DNA of 64,000 bases from Undaria pinnatifida (Eukaryota > Sar > Phaeophyceae > Laminariales > Alariaceae), in contig JABAKD010000026.1 of NCBI GenBank assembly GCA_012845835.1, positions 12,024,332-12,088,331 on the forward strand, read 5' to 3'. This document shows, one piece after another, positions 11,945 to 21,613 of the stretch. The notes under the pieces are model-generated. The model was not told the DNA's origin, did not search any database, and saw nothing but the letters and a program-made list of their open reading frames with translations. Positions within the stretch are counted from its first letter, which is position 1. The number at the start of each line of letters is the position of its first letter. The translations under genes and the position numbers were made by a program.

Positions 11945-12445
11945 CTGCGCTAAGCGCACGCGCGCCACCGTCCGGCACGCTCCGCTCCGAGCACGCCCGA
12001 CGCCCGACACTTATACCGCGGCGGCCTTCCACCGCGCCGCCGCCGCCGCAGCTGCTGCTGCTGATGATGCCATCGCGATGTGGTTGAATTACAATTTTAC
12101 GTAGGCTGTCCTGTTGTCACGGTCTGTTATATCAGTCGCATAGTGGAACGAGCACGAGTACGAGTATGCTGGTAGCCATTTTGAAAACACGCATTCTCGA
12201 CGACACCAAGCAAGCGAGAGAGCACCGTCGAAGCAGCGAGCTGCAAGGCAACCCGCTGACACACCCCAACGCCGCTCGTGCACGTCATAATCTAGCTATA
12301 TATATTTAGGCTGTGTCTTCTCGACGGTTGCTGTGCTGTGTCGATACAGCAAGAAGCATAGGGCTGGTGGTGCGTGCCAGGCAAAGAGTGTGATTCGTGA
12401 TCGGTGGTGATATGCGTGGGATCAGTGCTCGGTGCGTTGTATGTC
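11945..12445 (+). repeat. Single copy of the inverted-repeat arm family
   Basis: This stretch resembles the left arm of the large inverted repeat (43550-43703 continuing at 48575-48850). Landmarks shared in the same order are GCTCCGCTCCGAGCACGCCC, GCGCCCGACACT, ACCGCGGCGGCC, ACACCCCAAC, then a TGTGTCGATACA block and a GGTGCGTGCC block. There is no opposing arm nearby, so this is a solo arm. It ends where the terminal block of a C-rich retroposon-like repeat begins (about 12455). Confidence 0.65.
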
Positions 12446-12454
12446 TAATAAACA

Positions 12455-12582
12455 TAATAGTCGCCGACCTATATCCTTGATGAGGACACACAACTCGTAA
12501 TGCGCGCGATCGGAGTATCACACACAGCTTGCAAAGATGAGTTTCGACGAAATCTTCGATCTCACAGCTGGAGTGTATTTTA
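12455..12582 (+). repeat. Terminal block of C-rich repeat family (copy 1)
   Basis: This block runs from ATATCCTTGATGAGGACACAC to CACAGCTGGAGTGTA and then a T-rich tail. It recurs at 13755-13885, 16740-16862, 40225-40296 and 50545-50650, always on the plus strand. A constant landmark is GATCTCACAGCTGGAG with minor changes. The shared end and variable A/T-rich tail look like the 3' end of a retroposon. This copy has no body, so it is either 5'-truncated or belongs to a separate insertion from the body that starts near 12780. Confidence 0.7.
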
Positions 12583-12707
12583 ATTTTTATAAAAGACAGA
12601 ACGTACCGCACTTCATTTTCATCGAATTTTTAGAACGTACCGCACTTCATTTTCATCGAATTTTTCCTTCGACAAAATACGTTTTTGGTTGTTTATGCAG
12701 AAAATAA
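12537..12707 (+). CDS. Small ORF (56 codons) starting inside the repeat block
   Basis: An ATG inside the terminal block opens a 56-codon frame beginning MSFDEIFDLTAGV and ending at TAA 12705-12707. The same start context is seen in copy 2 (13840, MTFDETFDLTAGV, 107 codons) and copy 3 (16817, MSFDEIFDLTAGV then stop), but is lost in copies 4 (ATG followed at once by TAG) and 5 (TTG). The part after residue 18 is unique and crosses a 34-bp tandem duplication (12598-12631 and 12632-12665), so the C-terminus is not conserved. Expression is unproven; the frame may simply be a by-product of the repeat. Confidence 0.2.
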   Translation: MSFDEIFDLTAGVYFNFYKRQNVPHFIFIEFLERTALHFHRIFPSTKYVFGCLCRK

Positions 12708-12779
12708 TTACCGCATTTGTTACCTTCGGGAAGTAGCTTTATATTATTAACACAGCCCAAAGGTTGTCATAGCCAGGCT

Positions 12780-13885
12780 TGGTTATTGGAATACACGGGA
12801 GGTTCCTCAAAAGCCGTTCCCCCCCCCCCCCCGCCCCCCTGACACACACGCAAGGAGCTGCCTCCCCCTCCCCCCCCCCCCCCCCCCCCCTCGTCGCTCC
12901 GCCTAAAATCAAACATGCCAGAATAATAAACACCACCAGGCTGGTGATATCACCTCATCACCTATCCAAACAGCCATGCCGTAGATCCAATTCATGTACT
13001 GCCTATTTCCGCGCCCCTTCCTTCCCCACCACCCCCACCACCGTCTAGACCAAGCATGCCTAGTAAAGTTGCTACCAGGTATACATCCATGCGACCTAAA
13101 GGGATTTGATTCACCCCCCCCATCGCCCCTCCTCCTCTCGTTTTGTTCTCTCTCGCCGCCGCACCTAAAATTAAAATCTCCCCGAGTAGTAAACACTACC
13201 AGACAGTTGATATGACCTCATTCCCTTTCTATCTATATATGCCGTACCTCCAATTCATACTCTTTCCCCCCCCCCTCCCAACCCCCCCTCCCCCCCACCA
13301 CCCGCGCCATCGCCTGGACCTAGCACCATACGTATAGCAAGCTCCTAACAGATTTACATTTATCCCACCTAAAGCTGTTGAAAATTACCCCCCCCGCTCC
13401 CAATTCCAACACTCCGCCTTCGTCCAGCCGGTTGTACGACTTACAGGATATACATGATAAACTGATGCATTCCTTCCACAACCGCCAGGTTTGTCCCCTT
13501 AAAGTATTTATAGTTTGCGCGCACATATTATCCCCCCTCCCCTGCTCTCATGTTCAAACCCCGGCCCCCACGCCCTTAAAATCTCCGCCCTCCCCTCACC
13601 CGGTTATACGACTTGCAGGATACACTTGATAAACTGATGCATTTCCTGCCACAGCTGCCAGGTTTTGTCCCCCTCAAAAACGGGTTTTACAGTTTCCGCG
13701 CACAGACTGACTAACATCACCCTGTTGACCCTTGTACAAGCTACACTGTAGTTGCCAGGGGCGTCGCCTACTTATATCCTCAATGAGGACACACACCCAG
13801 TAATACGCGCGAGGAGTATCACACACAGCTTGCAACAAGATGACTTTCGACGAAACCTTTGATCTCACAGCTGGAGTATATACTT
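12780..13885 (+). repeat. C-rich retroposon-like repeat, copy A, with internal duplication
   Basis: Poly-C/pyrimidine tracts near 12820, 12866, 13115, 13266 and 13390 alternate with conserved segments. A CCTAAAAT...TAATAAACAC segment occurs at 12902 and 13164, so a unit of 262 bp is tandemly duplicated. The distal half has TTATACGACTTGCAGGATAC, GATAAACTGATGCATT and GCGCACAGACTGACTAA motifs and ends in the conserved block (13755-13885). Copies B (16255-16862) and C (50290-50650) share this order. I know no named family. The ATG-led frame 13840-14163 starts inside its end. Confidence 0.7.
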
Positions 13886-14163
13886 GTATAGACTATATAT
13901 TTATATTATATATGATTCGAAGAACGTTTTTTAGAAACACTCTACCTGGTATTGATTATGATACGCGTTTTGCATTGATGTCTGGTCTGTGTCTGACTGT
14001 GCTTTGTTCAGAAAATAAAGCCTTTTCAGGTTCCAGAAAGGACCGAATTCGAGAAGTTGCACATAATGCTATTTTCCAGTCTCACCTGCGACAAAACAGA
14101 AGACCTTCGTTTGTGTTCAGAAAGACGACATCTATAACATGTCCTACCAATCAGGGTTGCTGA
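13840..14163 (+). CDS. Unrecognised 107-codon frame beginning in the repeat end
   Basis: This frame starts at the same ATG position as the small ORF at 12537 (MTFDETFDLTAGV) and runs past the end of the repeat into unique DNA, ending at a TGA at 14161-14163. The segment after residue 26 has no recognisable motif. A second unrelated frame (14237-14506, 89 codons) follows. I recognise neither. An ATG supplied by a retroposon and reading into host sequence by chance is the most economical explanation. Confidence 0.2.
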   Translation: MTFDETFDLTAGVYTCIDYIFILYMIRRTFFRNTLPGIDYDTRFALMSGLCLTVLCSENKAFSGSRKDRIREVAHNAIFQSHLRQNRRPSFVFRKTTSITCPTNQGC

Positions 14164-14169
14164 TCAATA

Positions 14170-16250
14170 GTGAATACGTCGGTCAATACCACATGATACA
14201 CATTTTCAGTTCAGCTCGCTGTTAGCCCTTTTACAAATGGGAGAAAAGGGCAGTAGTGGCATCGAGTCGGAGCTCAAGGACTCTCAAGTCAAGAGGCGTC
14301 TTTTATTTTATAAAACGCTACGTTGTGAATCGAATCGGAGGCTTGCTAAAGAAGTTTGTTCTTTGAGAGATCAACCTGCCTCCGCCAAACGATCAATATT
14401 TTCACGTATACATGTTGCTCATCATGATGCCAGGAACGAGCTCAGCGGACATCGTCGAGATGTCAGTTACTGGTATTCAATACTTCTGCGTGTTTGCGCG
14501 GCGTGAGACGGGGAAATCGCGGATTTGATAGTATCTTTCGTGACTTGGCTGGACAAGGCATGACATGTGGATATTTTCACCGGATTAGTTTGGGCGGGAT
14601 AGGGTTTTGACAGCCTGCACCAGGATATTTTTTTGGACGACAACGACATTTTCATTTTTTTTTACAGTACCGCGGGACATGTCGCTACCACCACCACCAC
14701 AATGAAATCCCGCCGTAAAAAGACCCAAGGTAGAAAAAAAGCCTACTACTGTAAGTTAGGCTTCAATAATACGAACAAAGAAGATGTACTCCCGTCAGCG
14801 CCCCCCCCACCAACACTCTACAGACCTTCCAGTAAGGAGCCACCGCGCGGGAAACCCAGGCTGATGCTTCCGCTACTTCCGAGTAGAGACATTTCGGAGT
14901 GGTAAGTTGAGCAGATATTATGGAACAAGTACAGACTCTTCTCTTATAGACTAGACTATGCTATTATCATATAAGTTATTATGCTGTTCTGGCTAACCCA
15001 GTATGATATCTCCCTTGATATCAGAGGGCCGGCAAACTAGAAGTTGTCTAAGTTCAACGTGGACGACTTATACAAAACTCGAAGTCTCTTACTGTTTGTA
15101 GTACACCAATACCGCTGTGTTTCCCAAATACCACTTTAAAAAATATTCCTGACGACGTCGTCTGCGAGGTCGACGTATCTGGGGTCGATACAAGTTTGTA
15201 ATAGTCATCTTTGCAAGCTGCGTACTACATCGATCGCCCGTTTTCTAGTATTATTGTAGTAAATGTTACATATGAACATTACATAAATGTATTTTTATTA
15301 CATAATAATAGTGATTTTTATAATAATGGTATGAGCATTATCACAGCACTAGTAATATTTTTTTTTTCACTTGTTCGTAATCTCTAATTTAGTATCTCGT
15401 CCACTCTGTCTGGGCGAAGTAATTTCTACACTGTTTATTCGGGTGGTGAAGTTCTGCTGGTGGGCGGATGATGTGGTTAGGGTTGGTTCTGTACCAGTTA
15501 ATTTTTTCGTGTGCAAACAGTAGGTTACCTGCCCAATGTAGATGGTAAAGTTCAACTAAATTATTAAACCATTACGACTACTACTGTATGTATACGCCCT
15601 GCTTCTACATTCATATATGATACCTGGTATATAAATACCAAGTCGTGCCTTTAGGGTACGTCCACCGCTCCCATTCATGGTGTTGCTCTCGCCCAAGAAG
15701 GTTTTCTGCAGTCGTTACACCCCAGAAAAAGCTGACAAGCTGTGAATTGCGTCCACGCATCGTTTTCAAGGTTTACCAAACGCTTTCGCGCAGAATACGT
15801 AAGAGTTCCGTAGATGACGATATATATGGGATATATATATATATATATTTACAGCTAAACATAAATATCCCACACAAGTTCTAAGTCCGCGTGGTCCCCC
15901 AAGTCTTGGGCAATTTTTTGTTCCGGGTTAGACTATAGATTAACTGTTAAGTAAACCTAATAATCTCAATCGCAGGATTTTAGAACGGTCCGTGAATGTG
16001 ATCGCCCCCCTTCCCAGAAGTCTCCCCGACCGCCTCGTCGTTAGTATTTCGTATCTTATGTAAGGTTTCCACGAATAGGTTTTCAGGTCGGTTATCGGAT
16101 CAAGAAATATAGTGTCGCGATGTGCGAATGTTCTTCTGGCGGGGTGGGGAAGTCGCTCTACTGCCCCGTTCCTGATGTTGCGGGGGTACCTTGGGTGGAC
16201 AGTTCGCCGCCAGGTGTAGCTGGAGTATGTATATTATATGTGACCAAAAC
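14170..16250. other. No gene recognised; AT-rich stretch
   Basis: Bases 14900-15380 and 15540-15850 are AT-rich, with an alternating TA tract at about 15821-15848. A TACCTGGTA motif lies at 15621. Open frames are short. I see no gene, structural RNA or element end I can defend. Confidence 0.45.
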
Positions 16251-16254
16251 CTCT

Positions 16255-16862
16255 TGACCCCCCCCCCCCCCCCCACTCCCCCCACCCCCACCCCCCCGCC
16301 CTTTTCTTTTCCCCGTTCCCTCTTGCTCAAACGCTCCACCTAACAGCAAAATCTGTCAGAGTAATAAACACATCTACGCACTTGATATCACCTCATTATC
16401 TTTCTAGAGCCAGCCATGCCGCTGCTGCAACCCTCCCCCCCCTCCCAACGCCCCCTCCTTCCCCGCCACCCGCACCATCGCCTAGACCTAGCACCACGCG
16501 TATAGCAAATCCCTACATATATGCGACATGATCCCCCCCCCCCCCCCGCCGTTCTTCAAAACTCCGCCGCACCCCCCTCACCGATTATTCGACTTACAGG
16601 ATTCGCTTGATAAACTGATGCATTTCCTTCCACAGCTGTCAGATTTTGTCCCCCTCAGAAGCGGGTTTATAGTTTCCGCGCACAGACTGACTAAAATCAT
16701 CCTGTTGACCCTGATAGCTACACTGTAGTTGTAAGGAGAGTCGCCGACCTATATCCTTAATGAGGACACACAACCCGTAATACGCGCGATCGAAGTATCA
16801 CACACAGCTTGCCAAGATGAGTTTCGACGAAATCTTCGATCTCACAGCTGGAGTGTAATTTT
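16255..16862 (+). repeat. C-rich retroposon-like repeat, copy B
   Basis: The copy begins with a long C tract (about 16258-16315). It includes the TAATAAACAC...CCTCATTA segment (16360-16400), CACCATCGCCTAGACCTAGCACC (16470-16495), a second C tract (16532-16547) and the GACTTACAGGATTCGCTTGATAAACTG segment, then ends in the conserved block with MSFDEIFDLTAGV encoded at 16817 and an immediate TAA. A T-rich tail (TTTTATTTTTATTA) follows. Compared with copy A it has a single internal unit. Confidence 0.7.
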
Positions 16863-16869
16863 ATTTTTA

Positions 16870-19800
16870 TTACAAAACAAAACGCATGCTCCTGCAGCAG
16901 CACGATGACCCCCATTTCCGTGTTTTCTCCATGTGTTCATTTATTTAATCGAATCGGAATCGAGCTATTTCGACGGCTGGTTGATACGATCCGGTGAATA
17001 TCCGATTTTTCATCGGCCATCGGTTCTTCAGGCTCGGCGCGGCTCGACATCGATTGTCGTTCCGATATGCAATATGACTCCCTCATATCGCAGAGGCAGT
17101 AGTATTAATGAACTGCTACTTTCCAATACGTTTCTCATTCAGCCCTGCTCGCAAAGAAACACCATCTTCAACCCGTACAGAGTACCAACTGCTGTGATAA
17201 CTTTGACGGTGTGCGAGTACGGCGGACCGCTTCTACTCGCAAACCGGAAGAAATATCCTCGCGCGATACTGCAACCAAACCGGGCGTGTTTGTTCACGTT
17301 TCTTTTGTTTTGCTTCAGTGAAACATGTCCAGTTTCGATACTGAATCAACTCCCGCCGGGAACAGGAGTTATACGTCGGCTTTCACCCCGTCGATTTGTT
17401 TGCACCACAGGCCACCGACCAACTGCAGCTGTTTGGATGAACGAACGTCCACGGTCTCGCGCACACCATTGCATACATCGGTAAGGGATCTTGGGGGTTT
17501 TATGCCTCAGACCGTTTAGAGAGGCAACTACCTCGAGTTTGACAGCGAAAGCCGTGCAGCCCCCGGAAGTCAACGTGGGCTTCCGCTGGAAGCAGTATCC
17601 TGTTAGCTCCTATTGCAATGGTGGATTTTATTGACCTCAGCATTTTGCGGGGGGCTATGATCGCATTGCGGACACATTTTTTTCGTACACCCCTTCCCCC
17701 CCCCCCCGTCCCCCCCCAACAGCAACAGCTCGTGCTGCGGGATTTGCCATCAACTGGGTGGGGTTCTTCCTCCAGCCTACGTACACCCGATGCGCCCACT
17801 GTCCGTTTCGAGCAGACCGTGGCCCGCACCGGCATTGTTGCCGAATGCTCCTGCGCAACTCTTGTCGTCAGCTTCGACATGGTTTTCGTATTCAAGTCCT
17901 ACAATATTGCTGTTAATTTTCTACAGAAATTCCGAAAATGGTTTCCCCGTGGCGAGCGTAACGATGATGGTTGAAACGTGAAGCGGTGGCGTGAACGTCT
18001 TGTGTGATACTTACTAGAGGTCCGGGAGGTTAACGTATGCCTTGCGTGTTGGTATTGTTTACAGCAGTGACCGGGTTGGTCTAAATCTTGCTCTGGCTGT
18101 GGCTTACCTTCGCTCTCTGGGCGTATGCCAGCTCCTGCTTGCATGTGATGTGCCGCAGTATTTTCAGCGCTCCCAACGTATTCTTCGTACTGACAAACGA
18201 TGCACGCCTTTGGTCTAGGCAGGCTCCGCTATAACTTGTAGCCGCCGTCTACAGGAAAACAGTGAACACACCACACAGCAGAGACCAGGGATGAAATCTA
18301 TGGAATAATCGAATCGACAGACCTTTTGAACACAGCTGGTGGCTATCGCCTGAGGCAGGTCGAACCCGAATTGGTCCTTCAGGGGGATGAGTTTTCTGGC
18401 ACTTGTCCCGTTTCTGCGTTCGACCGTTGCGGCGACTTTATAGGCCGTGCTGCCTTGATATGACCCGCGGCAAGTGCGTGGTACTTTTACCCCCTCCCAC
18501 CGAGCCCTGCGCACCTCGTGCGGTGTACGAATGTAATGCCAAGCGCATGTACACACGGCGACCAGAGGACACACAGGCTGCAAAAAATGTGTCTGTTCAG
18601 GGTTGTTGGTGTGCGCCCGACGCACACAGCTCGTGATCTCTGCGATACAATTTTCGCTAAAGATCGAAGAGGACCTGGCGCGGAACGTGATTCGACTTTT
18701 CAGCTGTACCGGCATATTAACGCTAGTCAGGTTACGCACGGAGAGGCCGCTGAAAATAGGGTGGGCCGAACGACAAGCAGGAACATTATTGCAGGTTTAG
18801 ATAGGTAGTTGAAGTGGCGACCACTTTGTTTTGTTTAGGCCAGTATCGTGAACGAGAGATAAGTAAACCTTGTCGCAATTCCTGTATGACGGCACCCCAA
18901 GCATCCGTATCGTCCCGTTGAAGTGTGCTGATTTTCCTCTTTTCTGGCCAATTTAGATGAAGGATATATATATTGGATTGTGCCCCCCACACCTCTGCAA
19001 AAATTGTACCTGGTGATTACAGGTGGTACGATAAGCTTTGAGTGCATGCCGGAGCGTACGGTGTGATGTTTTTATAACGTTTAGGTCGGGCGGGTGTTAA
19101 CTCCCGACATTGTCCGTGCAAACAAAAAGGAGACTAATTTTAAGTTTCCTGAAGCGTCGGACAATCACCAACGCATATAAGCTAGCGTAGCAACAGTGGC
19201 AAATATCCTGCTGGGCGAGTTCCTTGCAGCAGTTTTGCTCTCTTGCGTTCCGGCAATGTATTTTTGTATGGTACGGGACGAGGTAACCCTATCGTTCATT
19301 TCCGGATAGTGATGTGATGATTTCGTCTTGGCCCTTTACTGGTTCTAGGTTCTATCGTGTTCGGCAGCATTCCGCACCGTGTTCCTCGAATCAGGTGCGG
19401 GAATATATTCAGATGCGTGAGGTTGCATCCGGCTGTAGAATAGTAAGATGCCGCACGCTGATACAGCAGGACGAAGCCGCATAAGGCATCGCCAGTGTCT
19501 TGCATGTAAAACGTGTTTCGTTTTGGCGTTTCTGCGCCCAATAGCCCGAGAGACGTTTTGTCTTGTTAGGCCTCTGTCAAACATGTGGTTTGATTCGCCT
19601 TTCTATTTTGTTTTACTGGCGGGCCCCTTGCTCGTTTCTGTCGCCATTCGTGGGAACGAGGCGTTGCATTTTTGCAGCGTCAACTAACCCACTCTTATCC
19701 TGTCCTTCGTTCGTTCCCTCGCCCGCACGAAGCAGTGCGTCGCCTCATTGCCAAACACGCATGCACGAAGAGTAACTATGTCGCAAATATTTTTGTTGGG

Positions 19801-21570
19801 CCAAGATGAAAACTCGTCGCGTAAGGCAGGGCGTGTGGTGCACTAATTATAGTGATCACAAAAAAAATGTGCTTGTCGCGAAAGGCTGAGCAAAAAACTA
19901 CTCTCTCCTGTTTTCTATACTTGATTTTCTTAGAATGCTGTCGCGCAAAGTAGTCATACGCCTCAACAGTCGTACCTCCTCCCGCTGTAGAAAAATTTAC
20001 TTGTTCTGGCGTCCACGACGTCTCTATGACCACAAACAACCGTCTTATATTTAGAGAGAGATACAGCGTTATGATTCGGTTTCCGCCCACACCTGGCGGT
20101 GCGTGCTACGATGGAGCCAAGACCATTCGGGTCAGGTTGTTTTCTGATCGACGGTATGGTACTCCTCATAGCCGAAACTTGTCCGAATGACAATCTTGTT
20201 TTGCAATTTCAATTGTGTTCTTAGTATGCCCAAGCCAGGGACTGCCTCATGGGGTTGCACGTCCAGTTTATCCAATTTCAGGTTTTGGTGTATATCTACC
20301 GTTTCACGCGTCTGGTGTTGCATTCTGTGCGCGTGCGTTTGGCTGTATTTCGGCCCCGTGTTCGAAAATGCCGTAGAACGTTTGCCAACAATCAAGGAAC
20401 CGGCCAAGCTGTCTCTGCACTTTCGATACGGCCAATCGGCCTCTTCATTTTCAATACGCTACATGAACCCGACCGTCTTGTTTGATGTGCCAACCAGAAA
20501 ACGCGGAGTTGATCAATGTTCCGAGTGCAGAGCACCACAAGCCCAGACCTACCGCACGGGCGCACGCGTGAGCTCGTTGCAGTCGATACCTCACCCCTCT
20601 TTGGTGCACGCAAACGAACGGCGACGTCTTACATCGTCGGGGTTGACGCAGCTATGTGTGGGATTATATACACACTTATGATTTTGCGTCAACGTACGTT
20701 CCAGTCGAAGATGAGCTCGTCGACTTTTCTTCTTCAGTAGTACCTGGTTCTCCCGTTTCGTTTACGTAGATGTTTTACCGTATGAATTGGTTGTTTGCCG
20801 AACGGTGCGATGGGTTGATACGGGTTGGAGGTACATTATTAGAAAGACAATATTTGTTTCCCAGACCAATAGAAAGAGTTGGCGATACTGTCAGTGTCCC
20901 GTCGCCTGTGGGGTATTCTCCCGGGAAGCATGGTTCTTAAATCTATGCTCAAGTATTTTTTGCCGGGGGTCATGGGGGTAAATAGAACCCTCCAGCCCCT
21001 GCGCGTTTTAGCGTTTGTTGGCATCAGTATAATCTGTCTTAGGCATTTCAGATATTTTTTGTCTCCCGAACGTACATTCGGATAGATTGTTCATCCGACA
21101 GCATTGCGAGCATGGGCGTATTCCGTCGGCTGTTTAAACTAAGCGCCAGCAAGTATCCAACACACTTAATTTGCCGCATATTTTTTCGTTTTTTTGTTTT
21201 CAACTGCTACTCATGCTTCGCCAGAACAGCACGCAAAGCACGAAACGTTTGCTGTTACTCGTACCTCGCACTAACCAGACACTCAACGCTGACCACACCG
21301 GGCAGACCAAGTATTCCAGCAATATACATGTTGCGATGTTTCTTCTACAACACTGATGACCGGTCGTCGTGCCCGGACCCCCTTGCTGTACTCTCTCGGC
21401 GCCATTCCATCGACAGACAAGCGGTGGAATCCGTGCCCCACGAATGGTGCATCAGAGCAGCGAGCAGATTATTACAAGAGAGACGACCGAATACCGTCCA
21501 TCGCACAGCGTTTAGACCGCACCGCGTCAACCAACGCAGAGGCTGCAGCAAACAACCAACGAAACTCCCA
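16870..21570. other. No gene recognised upstream of the membrane-protein gene
   Basis: Several frames of 110-236 codons exist on both strands (for example 16933-17484 plus, 18215-18739 minus, 21112-21822 plus), but they overlap, lack recognisable domains and show no convincing exon structure. The plus frame 21112-21822 runs out of phase through the first exon of the gene at 21614 and is best regarded as a shadow of it and its leader. A pyrimidine tract sits at 17690-17718. Confidence 0.4.
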
Positions 21571-21613
21571 GTGACCAGAAGGGCAGTCAAGGGGCCCAGC
21601 GCGCGGTGTCCCG

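Noticed and set aside
12460-12480. Second hammerhead-like core, CCTTGATGAGGAC
   Set aside because: The core needs CUGAUGA; this has an extra base and changes to CTCAATGAGG in copy 2, with no GAAA at a suitable distance.
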